NCBI GenBank assembly: GCA_004212795.1
Contig: SHBR01000002.1
Location: 23,958-87,957 of the forward strand
DNA: 64,000 nt
Direction of reading: 5' to 3'
Source of the DNA: Candidatus Thioglobus sp.
GTDB taxonomy: Bacteria > Pseudomonadota > Gammaproteobacteria > Arenicellales > UBA868
Shown in pieces: positions 52,722 to 63,505 of this stretch. Positions within the stretch are counted from its first letter, which is position 1; each line of letters opens with the position of its first letter. A program made the position numbers and the translations under genes. The notes beneath the pieces were generated by a model that worked only from the letters and a program-made list of their open reading frames with translations, had not been told where the DNA came from and did no database searches.

Positions 52722-53813
52722 TCATACATTGAAACGGAAATGCATAATGTCGCCATCACTGAGCACATATTCCTTGCCTTCGAGTCGAAGCCGCCCCGCC
52801 TCACGGGCTCCTTGCTCTCCATTTAGGCCAATAAAATCGTCATAAGCGATAGTTTCTGCCCGGATAAAACCCCGCTCAAAATCAGTATGAATCTCTCCCG
52901 CAGCTTGTGGTGCGGTTGCCCCTCGACGCACGGTCCAGGCTCGCACCTCTTTCGGCCCCGCAGTAAAAAATGTCTGTAACCCCAGCAAATCATATCCCGC
53001 TCGAATTACCTTATCGAGCCCAGATTCATCTAAGCCAAGATCTTCAAGAAAACTCGGGCGATCGCTCGGATCAATCTCCGAAATTTCCTGCTCGATCGCA
53101 GCGCTTACGACCACGAGTTGAGCGACGGCCTCTGCGGCATGCTTGCGAAGCGCTTCGACCTTTTCATTACCCTGCAACTCATTCTCCGCGACATTTGCAA
53201 CATAGACGACAGGCTTCGCTGTAAGAAGACAAAGCGGTTTCAAAGCATGAATTACTTCATCTTCAGTAAGTAGTGCCGCAATCTGTGTATCGTTTGACAA
53301 GGCCTCGTGAGTGGTCTTCAAGATCTCAAGCTCACGAAGCACTTTTTTATCGCCCGTCTTGGCGGCTTTTGACGTCCGCTCAATGGCACGTTCAAGCGTT
53401 TCGAGATCAGCAAGTGCGAGTTCGGTTTCAATCGTACCGGCATCGGAAATGGGATCAACGTGTCCCGATACGTGCGTAATATCATCGTCGTTAAATGCAC
53501 GAACCACATGAATGATCGCGTCGACTTCACGAATATGCGCAAGAAATCGATTTCCAAGACCCTCCCCTTTGGATGCGCCCGCAACCAGTCCCGCAATGTC
53601 CACGAACTCAATAGCCGTAGGAATGAGCTTTGCAGGATTAACCAGCGCTGATATTTTCTGAAGTCGCGGATCCGGAACTTCGACAATCCCCACGTTCGGA
53701 TCGATAGTACAAAAAGGGTAATTTTCAGCTTGCGCCCCTGCATGGGTCAGCGCATTAAAAAGAGTCGATTTACCCACATTGGGCAGTCCAACAATGCCGC
53801 AACGAAACCCCAT
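52722..53813 (-). CDS. ychF: Redox-regulated ribosome-binding ATPase YchF
   Basis: Obg-family P-loop protein that binds ribosomes and prefers ATP. G1 is GLPNVGKST (9-17), with [17 protein letters not shown] as G3 and a C-terminal TGS domain (about 280-363) ending in [17 protein letters not shown]. At 363 residues it is full length. It is directly downstream of pth with adjoining stop/start positions, the common gammaproteobacterial arrangement. Confidence 0.97.
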   Translation of the reverse strand: MGFRCGIVGLPNVGKSTLFNALTHAGAQAENYPFCTIDPNVGIVEVPDPRLQKISALVNPAKLIPTAIEFVDIAGLVAGASKGEGLGNRFLAHIREVDAIIHVVRAFNDDDITHVSGHVDPISDAGTIETELALADLETLERAIERTSKAAKTGDKKVLRELEILKTTHEALSNDTQIAALLTEDEVIHALKPLCLLTAKPVVYVANVAENELQGNEKVEALRKHAAEAVAQLVVVSAAIEQEISEIDPSDRPSFLEDLGLDESGLDKVIRAGYDLLGLQTFFTAGPKEVRAWTVRRGATAPQAAGEIHTDFERGFIRAETIAYDDFIGLNGEQGAREAGRLRLEGKEYVLSDGDIMHFRFNV

Positions 53814-54404
53814 CTACGTCACCTTCCCTGACGGTGTATGGAGCGATTTCATCACAGCCTCAATGTTTCCTTCGATTAGCGATTCAAAATGGTCCAAGGC
53901 TTGCTCGATTCCTTGTTCAATCATATTCAGTTCCTCTCTGGGCGGTTTTGATAGCACCCAATCGGTGACGTCATCAGAATGACCTGGATGGCCAATACCA
54001 ATACGAAGCCTGACAAAATCTCTGGAACCCAGCTTTGAGAAAATATCCCGCAAACCGTTATGGCCGCCATGACCGCCCGCGCGCTTAACCCTCACGGTTC
54101 CGGGTAAAAGGTCGAGCTCATCATGCATTACCAGAACCTGTTCAGGCGGAATATCGAAATACTCGGCAATACTGGCCACGGAGTTGCCACTTTCATTCAT
54201 AAATGAAGTGGGTCGTATGAATCGAACTTTCTGGCTACCCACACGGATGTCTGCCCACTCCGCAGAAAACCGGTTCTCTTTCCGCCATGATAGAGCCCAT
54301 CGGCGCGAAAGCGCATCAAGCGACCAAAATCCGGCGTTGTGCCGGGTCATCTCATAGGCATGGCCCGGATTTCCGAGACCCGCGACTAAAGAGATAACGG
54401 GCAT
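53814..54404 (-). CDS. pth: Peptidyl-tRNA hydrolase
   Basis: Releases peptides from peptidyl-tRNA that dropped off ribosomes. Catalytic and binding residues are Asn12 in GLGNPG, His22 in RHNAGFW and Asp95 in MHDELDL; GGHGGHNGLRDI is also typical. 196 residues is normal length. It lies between rplY and ychF in the conserved block. Confidence 0.97.
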   Translation of the reverse strand: MPVISLVAGLGNPGHAYEMTRHNAGFWSLDALSRRWALSWRKENRFSAEWADIRVGSQKVRFIRPTSFMNESGNSVASIAEYFDIPPEQVLVMHDELDLLPGTVRVKRAGGHGGHNGLRDIFSKLGSRDFVRLRIGIGHPGHSDDVTDWVLSKPPREELNMIEQGIEQALDHFESLIEGNIEAVMKSLHTPSGKVT

Positions 54405-54483
54405 ATGTCACAAATATATATGGGTGGTGCTGCCAATAGCGTCAATACAGTTTCTCGCTACAAACCGTAGCCCGCAGCAATTT

Positions 54484-55155
54484 CTAAGCTTCGCCGGCGT
54501 CTTCTGCGTCCGCAGACTTGGCATCGACTCCAGCTTCCTGATCTGCACTCTCTTCAACGGCTTCTTCCTCAACCACTTTCGGCGGAGAAATAGTGGCGAT
54601 CGTTGGGTCTTCACCCTCAGGAAATGCTGTTGCCGTCAACTCAACGCCTTCCGGCATTTTGATACTCGATAGATGCAAGCTCTCGTTTAGATTGAGCTCT
54701 GATACATCAACTGCAATAAATTCAGGCAAATCCCTTGGCAAGCAAGTGATGTCTAGTTCAGTGATCGGATGCGACAAAATACCGCCATCCGTTTTTACGC
54801 CCGGCGCCACATCTGAGCCCTCAAAATGCAAAGGTACCTTCATATGAAGTTTCTCGGTCGCCCGGACACGCTGAAAATCAACATGCATCACCAATTGTCG
54901 ATGCGGATGCATCTGGACTTCACGAAGAATCACCTGCTGCGATCCCGTATCTGTTTTGAGATCTATAATAGCCGAGTGAAAGGCCTCTTTTTCAAGGCTA
55001 TGCATCACCTGATCATGATCAAGCATCACGCTCTCATTATCCTTTCCCGCTCCATAGACAACCGCAGGAACAAGATTTTCCCGTCTCTGCCGACGACTTG
55101 CGCCCGTGCCAAATGAATCCCGACCCTGGGTGCTCAATTCATAGTTACTACTCAT
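54484..55155 (-). CDS. rplY: Ribosomal protein L25/general stress protein Ctc
   Basis: Binds 5S rRNA. The N-terminal L25 domain (about 1-95) contains GTGASRRQRRENLVPAVVYG, and a CTC-type C-terminal domain follows to about 185. The last 40 residues are Glu/Asp/Ala-rich (VVEEEAVEESADQEAG), a tail common in CTC-type proteins. At 223 residues it is the long form, unlike the 94-residue E. coli L25. It sits between prs and pth. Confidence 0.95.
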   Translation of the reverse strand: MSSNYELSTQGRDSFGTGASRRQRRENLVPAVVYGAGKDNESVMLDHDQVMHSLEKEAFHSAIIDLKTDTGSQQVILREVQMHPHRQLVMHVDFQRVRATEKLHMKVPLHFEGSDVAPGVKTDGGILSHPITELDITCLPRDLPEFIAVDVSELNLNESLHLSSIKMPEGVELTATAFPEGEDPTIATISPPKVVEEEAVEESADQEAGVDAKSADAEDAGEA

Positions 55156-55215
55156 TACAAAATCTCCCTTAACCTGGCGCTAACACGCCGCATTTTATCG
55201 GAACTCAAAGCCCGA

Positions 55216-56169
55216 CTAGTCTAAAAATAAAGAACTTACAGAATCACCGCTTGCTATTCGACGGATGGACTCAGCCAAAAGACTCGCAACACTGATCTGG
55301 CGAATCTTCGTACTAAAATTTATCGCTTCTTCGCTAAGCGGAATCGAATTGGTCACCACCACCTCGTCCAACTCCGACGCCTCAATTCGCTCTACCGCTT
55401 TTCCCGAAAGCACAGGATGGGTACAACACGCTTTCACCTGTACCGCGCCTGCGTCTTTGAGTGCTGAGGCTGCCTCACAAAGCGTGTTGGCCGTATCCAC
55501 CATGTCATCCATCAGTACACAGCTGCGTTTATCAACTGAACCAATAATGTGCATGACTTTCGCTTCATTCGCCTTCGGGCGTCGTTTATCAATAATGGCC
55601 AGCTCAACCCCAAGCTGTTTGGCCATTGCACGAGCCCTCACCACCCCGCCTACGTCAGGTGAAACCACCATGAGCCCTTCCGGTGCATGACGCCAAAGCT
55701 CTCCGTTCAGAACAGGAGCGGCATAAATATTATCCACCGGAATATCAAAAAAACCTTGAATCTGATCCGCGTGAAGATCCATTGTCACCACTCGATCAGC
55801 ACCCGCAATACCAATCATATCTGCAACCAACTTTGCGGTTATTGCCACTCGAGCGGTTCGAGGACGACGATCTTGCCGCGCGTAGCCAAAGTACGGAAGC
55901 ACGGCAGTAATACGCTCCGCTGAGGAACGGCGCAGTGCGTCGATCATCACCAACAATTCCATCAGGTTTTGACTAGCGGGCGCACAGGTCGGCTGCATCA
56001 CATAGACATCGGAGCCGCGAACATTCTCCATAATTTCTACGTTAGCTTCACCATCACTAAAAGTTGAAACCACGGCTCGGCCGATACCAATCCCGAGCTG
56101 AGCAGCCACTTCGCTTGACAACCCAGGATTTGCATTTCCGGTAAATAGCTTTAAATCATCAATAGCCAT
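55216..56169 (-). CDS. prs: Ribose-phosphate pyrophosphokinase
   Basis: Makes PRPP from ribose-5-phosphate and ATP for nucleotide, histidine and tryptophan synthesis. The N-terminal [11 protein letters not shown] and [10 protein letters not shown], the flexible loop [15 protein letters not shown], the divalent-cation site [14 protein letters not shown] and the PRPP loop [13 protein letters not shown] are all present. 317 residues is full length. The gene follows tRNA-Gln in the conserved ispE-tRNA-prs-rplY order. Confidence 0.97.
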   Translation of the reverse strand: MAIDDLKLFTGNANPGLSSEVAAQLGIGIGRAVVSTFSDGEANVEIMENVRGSDVYVMQPTCAPASQNLMELLVMIDALRRSSAERITAVLPYFGYARQDRRPRTARVAITAKLVADMIGIAGADRVVTMDLHADQIQGFFDIPVDNIYAAPVLNGELWRHAPEGLMVVSPDVGGVVRARAMAKQLGVELAIIDKRRPKANEAKVMHIIGSVDKRSCVLMDDMVDTANTLCEAASALKDAGAVQVKACCTHPVLSGKAVERIEASELDEVVVTNSIPLSEEAINFSTKIRQISVASLLAESIRRIASGDSVSSLFLD

Positions 56170-56213
56170 CAGTGTTTTTGCCGCCTCAAAAATAAATCAA
56201 CTTCAAATAAATA

Positions 56214-56288
56214 TGGCTGGGGTGCCAGGATTCGAACCTGGGAATGCCGGAATCAAAATCCGGTGCCTTACCACTTGGCTACACCCCA
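56214..56288 (-). tRNA. tRNA-Gln (TTG)
   Basis: 75 bases on the minus strand including encoded CCA. The acceptor stem is TGGGGTG/CACCCCA, discriminator G, anticodon arm ACCGGATTTTGATTCCGG with TTG, and T arm CCAGGTTCGAATCCTGG. The U1-A72 pair and G73 are usual tRNA-Gln identity features. Its first ten bases (56279-56288) lie inside the ispE reading frame and supply the ispE stop codon. Confidence 0.96.
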
Positions 56289-57112
56289 GAAGGCTCTTCA
56301 AAAAATGCGGGGTTGTAATTGATGCCTCGAGCAACCAAGCCGCTAAAAGAAGCCGGTAATTGTTTAATAATTTCTTCGCCAGACTGATCACTCTCCGTGA
56401 TAAGAAAGACCGCAGATCCACTACCAGACATCTGAGCGACTCCAAATTGGCTTAACCACTCCAAACATTGTCCTACCTCAGGGAACCGCTTCCTCGCTAC
56501 CGGCTCCAGATCATTCCGCCAAACCTCATTAGACGGGCTCGGTATTCTGATTGGCGGCGTGTTTCGTGTCAATTCTGGATCCGAAAATATAGCTGCTGTA
56601 GGCACATTAACCTGCGGCCACACCACGCAGTAATGACGATCAGGTAACTGTGCCGGCGTAAGAAGCTCTCCGACCCCTTCTGCCCAAGCAGAGTGACCCC
56701 CCACAAAAAATGGGATATCCGAGCCCAGACTCAGTCCAATATCCGAGAGACATTGCCGGCTAAGGTCCAAATCCCAGAGCGTATTGAGTGCGACTAATGT
56801 TGTTCCGGCATCGGAACTGCCGCCGCCGAGCCCCGCACCCAGCGGAATTCTCTTATCGAGACTAATTTTGACCCCCAACTCACAATGGCTGTAACTTTTT
56901 AAAGCACGAGCTGCAAGAATAGTTAGGTCATCTTCAGGGAGACCCGGATTATCTGACCGCTCAACTCGTCCATCTGAGGTGATTTCGAAGCTCAGGTTGT
57001 CACCAAAATCTAGAAGTTGAAACAATGTCTGAAGTTCATGAAAGCCATCATCCCGCTGACCCAGTACATGTAAAAAAAGATTTAACTTGGCAGGTGCTAA
57101 CCAGTTCTTCAT
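56279..57112 (-). CDS. ispE: 4-diphosphocytidyl-2-C-methyl-D-erythritol kinase
   Basis: GHMP kinase of the non-mevalonate isoprenoid pathway. LAPAKLNLFLHVLGQRDDG has the substrate Lys9, and PLGAGLGGGSSDAG (90-103) is the ATP loop; AQMSGSGSAVFLI is motif III. I chose the ATG at 57112, which overlaps the lolB stop as ATGA and gives 277 residues; the frame extends to 57148 within lolB. Its stop codon TAG lies within tRNA-Gln, with a ten-base overlap. Confidence 0.95.
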   Translation of the reverse strand: MKNWLAPAKLNLFLHVLGQRDDGFHELQTLFQLLDFGDNLSFEITSDGRVERSDNPGLPEDDLTILAARALKSYSHCELGVKISLDKRIPLGAGLGGGSSDAGTTLVALNTLWDLDLSRQCLSDIGLSLGSDIPFFVGGHSAWAEGVGELLTPAQLPDRHYCVVWPQVNVPTAAIFSDPELTRNTPPIRIPSPSNEVWRNDLEPVARKRFPEVGQCLEWLSQFGVAQMSGSGSAVFLITESDQSGEEIIKQLPASFSGLVARGINYNPAFFEEPSGV

Positions 57113-57783
57113 TGACTCAGCACCTGTTTTGACACACTGTTCTGCCAATTTTCGACAAAAACTTTTAGCACTAATCGGTCACCCGCGAGATAGCCGGTCG
57201 AAACAAGCGCGTCGATCGTTTTTGGTTGAGCAGTCAATTGAATTCTTTTGGGTAATGTCAAATTACCGACCAACATAAACTCGTCATATGAAATCTCCCA
57301 GCCCGCTTGGCGCAGATAAATAAGTCTGCCCTCCTGATCGATCTCGATAGATTCATAATCACCTGACGCGGGAAGGCCACGCAACCAGTCATCCAATGAA
57401 TCAAAGGGAACATGCCAGCCGGTGACCTGATAAAGCAACACGGTGACGTCGGTTCCACTGAACACCTGACCCTTTGCGTCGCGTAACTCGACCCTGTGAT
57501 CTTTGATATCAAGTTGCACCTTTCCGCCCCCCAAAAGACCGAAAAGATATATCTGATCACCGCGTTCGGTGCGGTGCCAACGTAAATTGGCGGTGGCACC
57601 GCTATCAGCCGTCCGCAGACCAATGCGACCTGCCATCTTCCATTGGGTAAAATTATTTAATGCTAATTTTTGTTGCTGCCAAGCCGTTTCAGGATCGAAA
57701 ATTGACTGACCGCGGTCGGATGGCACCGTCGCGCAGCCTACTGTGACCAAAGATATCATCGCCACGAGAATTCGCGGCAACAT
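57109..57783 (-). CDS. lolB: Outer-membrane lipoprotein receptor LolB
   Basis: Accepts lipoproteins from LolA and inserts them into the outer membrane. The signal peptide ends in a lipobox with Cys17 (TVGC). FTQWKMAGRIGLRT and the FGLLGGGKVQLDI strand are LolB features, as is RGLPASGDYESIEIDQEGR. 224 residues is normal. It overlaps ispE by four bases and the upstream TPR gene by one base (TAATG). LolB is restricted mainly to beta- and gammaproteobacteria. Confidence 0.92.
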   Translation of the reverse strand: MLPRILVAMISLVTVGCATVPSDRGQSIFDPETAWQQQKLALNNFTQWKMAGRIGLRTADSGATANLRWHRTERGDQIYLFGLLGGGKVQLDIKDHRVELRDAKGQVFSGTDVTVLLYQVTGWHVPFDSLDDWLRGLPASGDYESIEIDQEGRLIYLRQAGWEISYDEFMLVGNLTLPKRIQLTAQPKTIDALVSTGYLAGDRLVLKVFVENWQNSVSKQVLSQ

Positions 57784-59486
57784 TACTGACCGTATCTTCG
57801 CAATGTCTCGATAAGCACCGCATTTTCAGGATTGTTTTGCTGACCCCCTTGCCAAACTATGAGAGCGCCATCTTCATCGCCCATCTGCCAGAGTACCTCT
57901 CCAAGATGGGCGGCAATCTCTGCATCGGGCTGCTGCTCTATCGCCTGCTGCAACAACTCAAGAGCTGAATCAAGGTCACCACGGCGATAATGAACCCAAC
58001 CAAGACTATCGAGAATAAAAGGATCGCCGGGCGATAGTGCCAACGCCTTCTCAATCAATTCGAGCGCTTCCGCTAAGCGATCCGTTTTGTCAGCCAACGT
58101 ATAGCCAAGCGCGTTGTACGCGTGGGGGTTCTCAGGCTCGATAGAGATAAGACGGCGCATATCCCGCTCATGGTCATCGATCCGGTCTAGCATCGCCGTC
58201 ACAAGACCTCTCGCATAAAGTAGATCGGGATGATCCGGGATATCAATTAGCGCAGCGTCAAGAAGACTCAGTGCTTTTTCAAGTTGATTACTATCCCGGA
58301 ATACCTGCTCAGTCGCAAGGTAGATGCGAACCTGCTCATCCTGGGATTTCGGCGTGATATTTGATAAATGCTCAATCGCTTCTTCGATCCGGTTGTCGTC
58401 AGAGAGCACAAATCCAATCCGCAACTGAGCATCAAGATAAAGATTCGAAGACATAACCTCTCCGAGTAAAACAAGCGCCGCTTCGGCTTCTCCTTGACGA
58501 CTCAGAATTTGTCCCAGATAAAGGCGGGCGCGATCCTCCTCCGGACGAGCGACAAGTAACGTCTCGAACAGTTGACGGGCTTTTTCCATTTGCCCGAGCC
58601 CCTCACTCAACACACCTGCGGCATACAACGCATCTATGTTTTCGGGCGCGAGCTTAAGCAACGCCTCAAATTGCGCCAGTGCTTCTATATTTTGGTTCCA
58701 CTGCGCCAGAAGACGGCCATAATTCAACCGGACACGCGGGCGGTCAGGAAAGGTTGTCAAAAACTGTGAGGCAAAAGCGGATGCCTCTTCGAGACTATTT
58801 TTATCGCTAAGGTGAGAAAGCTTAAGTAGCGCCGCCTCCTCCCACCCGGGCTTTAACGCCATCGCGCGATCATAAGCGTCTTCAGCTATTGCTATCTTTC
58901 CCGTTCTATACGCGAGCCATGCCAGTGCAAGTTGCGCTGACGGCTGGTCTTTAAGATGGGTCGCAAACCGTTCCATAACGGGCACCCAACGATCTGCATC
59001 CTCTTGTCGCCCTAGCGTCTGCGCAATAAAACTAATCAACTCACCTTCGCTCTCAGGCAAAATTTCGACAAGCGCCACAAGCGTATCGAATACGTCATCT
59101 TCCCGATCCAGCGGAATTAACGCCTGTAATCGCATCGTAAGGCGACGTTCCGGTGCGCCTTGCGGATCGACTTGACTCATCAAGTCGCTCAATGCCAATG
59201 CCTGCTCAAACTGGCCGACATTCATCGATAGTGAAAAAGCTTGTACCGTAATATCAACACTTGACGAGAGCGCCGCAGCCTTTGCCATTGCAGAAGCCGC
59301 TATCTCGCCTTCGCCGCGACGAGCGGCGACACGACCCAGCATATATTCGTAGATCAAATCTCCCGAAAGTCCAGAGTGTTTCGAGGATTCGGCATCATCT
59401 CCCGCCACGTACGACGGTGTGCCTGCGCACCCTACGGAAGTCATGACAAGCAACCCCCAGGCGAGATATCTTAGTTTAGAGCGCAT
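57783..59486 (-). CDS. TPR-repeat lipoprotein
   Basis: 567-residue predicted lipoprotein: signal sequence with lipobox Cys20 (SVGC). About ten tetratricopeptide repeats follow, such as ALAQFEALLKLAPENIDALYA and ALELLQQAIEQQPDAEIAAHL, so it is an alpha-helical scaffold on the periplasmic side. A TPR protein at this position ahead of lolB is typical of Pseudomonas-like genomes. No enzymatic motif is seen; the function is unknown. Confidence 0.87.
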   Translation of the reverse strand: MRSKLRYLAWGLLVMTSVGCAGTPSYVAGDDAESSKHSGLSGDLIYEYMLGRVAARRGEGEIAASAMAKAAALSSSVDITVQAFSLSMNVGQFEQALALSDLMSQVDPQGAPERRLTMRLQALIPLDREDDVFDTLVALVEILPESEGELISFIAQTLGRQEDADRWVPVMERFATHLKDQPSAQLALAWLAYRTGKIAIAEDAYDRAMALKPGWEEAALLKLSHLSDKNSLEEASAFASQFLTTFPDRPRVRLNYGRLLAQWNQNIEALAQFEALLKLAPENIDALYAAGVLSEGLGQMEKARQLFETLLVARPEEDRARLYLGQILSRQGEAEAALVLLGEVMSSNLYLDAQLRIGFVLSDDNRIEEAIEHLSNITPKSQDEQVRIYLATEQVFRDSNQLEKALSLLDAALIDIPDHPDLLYARGLVTAMLDRIDDHERDMRRLISIEPENPHAYNALGYTLADKTDRLAEALELIEKALALSPGDPFILDSLGWVHYRRGDLDSALELLQQAIEQQPDAEIAAHLGEVLWQMGDEDGALIVWQGGQQNNPENAVLIETLRRYGQ

Positions 59487-59651
59487 TTGTTAGGAAAATT
59501 ACCGTAAGTAGTGAATCGAGTCGAGAATAGCAGAATCCCCGTAAAAACAGTGAGAGTAACGGGCTCAAGTCGTCAATCTCCGCGAGATTCTTTAACTGGT
59601 TAATCTTTTATGACGTAAAAATCTGGCCAAAACGCATAAAATAGGGGCGTC

Positions 59652-60905
59652 ATGCATCTTCTCGCCCTAGGCCTAAATCATCGAACAGCACCAGTTGCAT
59701 TAAGGGAGCGCACCGCATTCTCAGCTGATCAACTGCCTGATGCCGTTCGCTCACTTCTCGAGGCGCCGGAGATTTCCGAGGCCACTATCCTCTCGACTTG
59801 TAATCGAACCGAGATTTATTGTCACCAGAATACACCGGTTACTTCCAATGTCATCAATTGGCTGCGAGATTATGGCGATGTACCTCCCGATGCGTTAACC
59901 GGCTCGACGTATACCTTGCCTGACGAGCAGGCAGTACAGCACGCCTTTCGGGTTGCCTCGGGATTGGATTCAATGGTTCTCGGCGAGCCACAAATTCTGG
60001 GTCAAATGAAGTCCGCTTTTTCGGTTGCTCATCAGGCAGGCACGACCGGTAAGATACTTAATCGATTATTCCAGCACACTTTCTCAGTAGCGAAACAGAT
60101 TAGGACGGATACTGCGATCGGCGCCAGTGCAGTGTCCGTAGCCTACGCAGCGGTCGATCTGGCCAAAAGGATTTTTTCGAAACTTGACGACCAAACCGTC
60201 CTGCTATTAGGCGCCGGCGAGACCATTGAGCTCGTCGCTCGTCACCTTAAACAAAATAACGTTAAGCATATTATTGTCGCTAACCGTTCTTCAGAACGTG
60301 CCGAAACCTTAAGCCGTCAACTCGGCAGTGAAGCGATTTCACTTGCCGAAATGCCAAACCGATTGCATGAAGCTGATATTGTGGTTGCGTCCACCGCCAG
60401 TACACTGCCTATTCTCGGAAAGGGCACTGTCGAAGCTGCATTGCGACGACGACGTCATCGACCCATGTTTTTAATTGATCTTGCCGTACCACGTGATATC
60501 GAACCACAAGTAGACGAACTTGAAGACGTATTTCTTTACACGGTTGACGACCTTGAGAAGGTGATTGCACAAAATCAAGCCTCTCGTCAGGAAGCGGCAG
60601 TTGAAGCAGAAAAAATAATCGACTTGCAGGTCGTGCGCTTTATGCACTGGATGCGTTCGCTTGATTCCGTGCCGACTATTCGCTCACTTCGCGCAAAAGT
60701 TGATTTACTGAAAGCGGCAGAACTCGCAGAAGCCAAAAGGCGTCTCGCTAACGGTGAGGACGCAAATCAGATCATCGAGCAACTCGCCCATAACCTCAGT
60801 CAAAAATTCACCCATGGTCCAAGTCAGGCGTTAAAACAGGCAAGTCAAAAAGGTGACTCTGGCCTAATCAAAAACACAAAACGACTTTTCAGACTTAAAG
60901 CATAG
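59652..60905 (+). CDS. hemA: Glutamyl-tRNA reductase
   Basis: First committed step of C5-pathway haem synthesis, reducing glutamyl-tRNA to glutamate-1-semialdehyde with [14 protein letters not shown] (6-14), the catalytic Cys50 in [24 protein letters not shown] and the Rossmann part [16 protein letters not shown] are diagnostic. The C-terminal helical dimerisation domain completes 417 residues. It is divergent from the TPR-lolB unit and leads hemA-prfA-prmC with a two-base gap to prfA. Confidence 0.97.
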   Translation: MHLLALGLNHRTAPVALRERTAFSADQLPDAVRSLLEAPEISEATILSTCNRTEIYCHQNTPVTSNVINWLRDYGDVPPDALTGSTYTLPDEQAVQHAFRVASGLDSMVLGEPQILGQMKSAFSVAHQAGTTGKILNRLFQHTFSVAKQIRTDTAIGASAVSVAYAAVDLAKRIFSKLDDQTVLLLGAGETIELVARHLKQNNVKHIIVANRSSERAETLSRQLGSEAISLAEMPNRLHEADIVVASTASTLPILGKGTVEAALRRRRHRPMFLIDLAVPRDIEPQVDELEDVFLYTVDDLEKVIAQNQASRQEAAVEAEKIIDLQVVRFMHWMRSLDSVPTIRSLRAKVDLLKAAELAEAKRRLANGEDANQIIEQLAHNLSQKFTHGPSQALKQASQKGDSGLIKNTKRLFRLKA

Positions 60906-60907
60906 CG

Positions 60908-61993
60908 ATGAATAATCAGATGCGAAACAAGCTCGAGCACTTGATCGAGCGGCGCGAGGAAATTAATGCGCTACTTTCTGATCCTTCGATAATTGGAAAC
61001 CAAAACTCTTTCCGGGACTTATCAATTGAGCTATCCGATATTAGCCCTGTTGTTGAGCACTTCGAAGGTTACCTTGTTCTGGACAGCGAAATAAACGCAA
61101 CACGAGAAATGGCCGGTGATGAAGATCCAGAAATGCGGCGCATGGCAAATGACGAGATGCCGCGCTTGCAGTCAGAGCTTGATGACAGCTTCGAGACATT
61201 ACGCAGATTACTTGTCCCGAAAGATCCAAACGATGATCGTAATATTTTTCTTGAGGTACGAGCGGGAACAGGCGGCGACGAAGCGGCTATTTTTGCGGGA
61301 AACCTTTTTCGCATGTACAACCTTTACGCGGAAGGGCGTGGCTGGAAGGTCGAGGTGATGAGTCAAAGCCATGGCGAACACGGGGGTTTCAAGGAAGTGA
61401 TTAGTCGCGTCGTTGGACGTGGGGCCTACTCACAGCTGAAATTTGAATCTGGCGCCCATCGGGTTCAACGCGTTCCTGAAACCGAGACCCAAGGGCGAAT
61501 TCACACGTCAGCCTGCACCGTAGCGGTTATGCCAGAAGCGGATGAAGTTGATGACGTTGAAATAAATCCCGCAGACCTCCGAGTGGACACCTATCGAGCC
61601 TCAGGTGCAGGCGGGCAGCACGTCAATCGAACAGATTCCGCGGTCCGGTTGACTCACCTTCCGACAGGCGTTGTCGTTGAGTGCCAAGACGAGCGCTCTC
61701 AGCACAAAAACAAAGCCCGTGCGATGTCCGTCCTGCGCTCGAGACTGCTTGAGGCTAAAATCAGCGCTCAAAAACAAGAAGAAGCTCAAAATCGAAGGAG
61801 TCTGGTTGGTAGCGGTGATCGATCAGAGCGCATTCGTACTTATAATTTTCCTCAGGGTCGAGTAACAGACCACCGGATTAATCTGACACTTTATAAGCTT
61901 AACGAAATAATATCAGGTGATCTCGGTTTGATCATCGAGCCCCTGGTTTCCGAGCACCAAGCGGATGAGCTCGCCGCGATGGGAAGTGACTGA
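60908..61993 (+). CDS. prfA: Peptide chain release factor 1
   Basis: Terminates translation at UAA and UAG. The catalytic GGQ lies in [14 protein letters not shown], and the stop-codon recognition PxT motif reads PET in [29 protein letters not shown] is also characteristic. 361 residues is full length. It starts two bases after hemA and overlaps prmC, whose product methylates the GGQ glutamine. Confidence 0.97.
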   Translation: MNNQMRNKLEHLIERREEINALLSDPSIIGNQNSFRDLSIELSDISPVVEHFEGYLVLDSEINATREMAGDEDPEMRRMANDEMPRLQSELDDSFETLRRLLVPKDPNDDRNIFLEVRAGTGGDEAAIFAGNLFRMYNLYAEGRGWKVEVMSQSHGEHGGFKEVISRVVGRGAYSQLKFESGAHRVQRVPETETQGRIHTSACTVAVMPEADEVDDVEINPADLRVDTYRASGAGGQHVNRTDSAVRLTHLPTGVVVECQDERSQHKNKARAMSVLRSRLLEAKISAQKQEEAQNRRSLVGSGDRSERIRTYNFPQGRVTDHRINLTLYKLNEIISGDLGLIIEPLVSEHQADELAAMGSD

Positions 61994-62834
61994 TTCACCG
62001 GCCTCAGCGGTTCTTGCTGACGCCATTAGACAGCTCCAGTCAACAAGTGACTCGGCGAGGCGCGATGTTGAAGTTCTATTGCATGCAGCCTGTGACATCG
62101 ATCAGTCAAGTGTAATTCGAGACCCTGATCAACTTATTGATCACAATGCGCTTGCTGCTTTTTATCATTATCTGGCTCGTCGGAAGCTAGGCGAACCTAT
62201 CGCGTGCATATTAGGACATAAGGAATTTTGGTCAATCGACCTCAAGTTAAATAAAGCAACCCTTACCCCTCGCCCTGAAACTGAAATTCTCGTGGAAACC
62301 GTTCTGGATCAAATACCCTGCGACACCAACAGTACAATCGTCGACCTCGGCACCGGCTGTGGTGCAATCGCGATCGCACTTGCCAGTGAGCGGACCCATT
62401 CCCAAATTACAGCGACCGATATAAGCTCTGTTGCCATCTTTCAAGCGGCAGAAAATGCAGCTGCGCTTGAGTTACAAATTTGTTTTTTGCAAAGCGACTG
62501 GTTTTCCAAACTTCAAGGAACGCAATTTGATGTGATCGTAAGCAATCCACCGTATATCAGAGCGAACGACCCCGCCCTCGAGGAAGGCACGGCCGACTTT
62601 GAGCCTGCCCAGGCGCTTTTCGGCGGAATTGATGGCCTTGATTGCTTAAGAGCTATCTGTCGGGAGGCTAAGAACCACCTCAATCCCGGTGGATTTCTTG
62701 CCCTCGAGCATGGTTATGATCAAAAAGACGCTGTTGCTAATTTGATAAAAGAGGCCGGGTTAGAATTAAACAGTCAAGTTAACGATTATGCAGGTTTACC
62801 CCGAGTCACAACTGCTTTACGTCCAGAAACGTAA
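61965..62834 (+). CDS. prmC: Release-factor glutamine methyltransferase
   Basis: N5-methylates the GGQ glutamine of release factors using [18 protein letters not shown] is the SAM motif and VSNPPYI the catalytic NPPY; the N-terminal helical domain has [15 protein letters not shown]. The frame starts at ATG 61965, overlapping prfA by 29 bases; a GTG at 61986 is an alternative start. 289 residues fits the family. Confidence 0.95.
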   Translation: MSSPRWEVTDSPASAVLADAIRQLQSTSDSARRDVEVLLHAACDIDQSSVIRDPDQLIDHNALAAFYHYLARRKLGEPIACILGHKEFWSIDLKLNKATLTPRPETEILVETVLDQIPCDTNSTIVDLGTGCGAIAIALASERTHSQITATDISSVAIFQAAENAAALELQICFLQSDWFSKLQGTQFDVIVSNPPYIRANDPALEEGTADFEPAQALFGGIDGLDCLRAICREAKNHLNPGGFLALEHGYDQKDAVANLIKEAGLELNSQVNDYAGLPRVTTALRPET

Positions 62835-62862
62835 AATTATTCAAAATTCAGACTTCAAAAAT

Positions 62863-63504
62863 ATGAAAAATTCTCAACCTAATATCTTTCACTCCGACCA
62901 AAACCTGCCAGGGCGTGACGAGGCCATCGTAATTCCGGATCGCCACTTCGTTAACGGCGCATCTATCAAGCCCCCCTTCCCGGAGGGTAGCAAACAGGCT
63001 ATGTTTGGATTAGGTTGTTTCTGGGGTGCGGAGCGTTGTTTCTGGCAGCTGGATGGCGTCATCAGTACTGCCGTGGGATATGCCGGCGGGAGCACGAAAA
63101 ATCCAACCTATCATGAAGTCTGCTCGGGGATGACCGGACACACCGAAGCTGTTCTGGTCATCTATCACCCTGAGAACATCAGCTACCAAAAACTTTTGAT
63201 GGTTTTCTTGGAGTCGCACAATCCGACTCAAGGCATGCGTCAGGGAAACGACGTGGGTACCCAATATCGCTCGGCGATCTACACTCGCAACAACGCGGAA
63301 ACTGAAATCGCGAAGACCACCTTAAGCCACTATGAAATTCTGCTCCAAAAATCGGGATACGGAGCGATCACGACTGAGCTGGCGACGGCCGGATCGTTTT
63401 ATTACGCTGAAGATTACCATCAGCAATATTTAGCAAAGAACCCAGGAGGCTACTGTGGACTCGGCGGAACCGGCATTAAATGTCCGGAATCGGAAGCCGC
63501 GTGA
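62863..63504 (+). CDS. msrA: Peptide methionine sulfoxide reductase A
   Basis: Reduces methionine-S-sulfoxide in proteins. The catalytic motif GCFWGAER has Cys52 and Glu57; [15 protein letters not shown] and the C-terminal resolving cysteines Cys198 and Cys207 ([12 protein letters not shown]) match the E. coli-type enzyme. I chose the ATG at 62863, 28 bases after prmC; the open frame continues into prmC but that extension is not family-like. 213 residues is normal. Confidence 0.94.
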   Translation: MKNSQPNIFHSDQNLPGRDEAIVIPDRHFVNGASIKPPFPEGSKQAMFGLGCFWGAERCFWQLDGVISTAVGYAGGSTKNPTYHEVCSGMTGHTEAVLVIYHPENISYQKLLMVFLESHNPTQGMRQGNDVGTQYRSAIYTRNNAETEIAKTTLSHYEILLQKSGYGAITTELATAGSFYYAEDYHQQYLAKNPGGYCGLGGTGIKCPESEAA

Positions 63505-63505
63505 G

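Noticed and set aside
60908-61993. Unusual stop-codon recognition in RF1 (PET rather than PAT)
   Set aside because: The middle residue of PxT varies among bacterial RF1 proteins, so this is not evidence of altered decoding.
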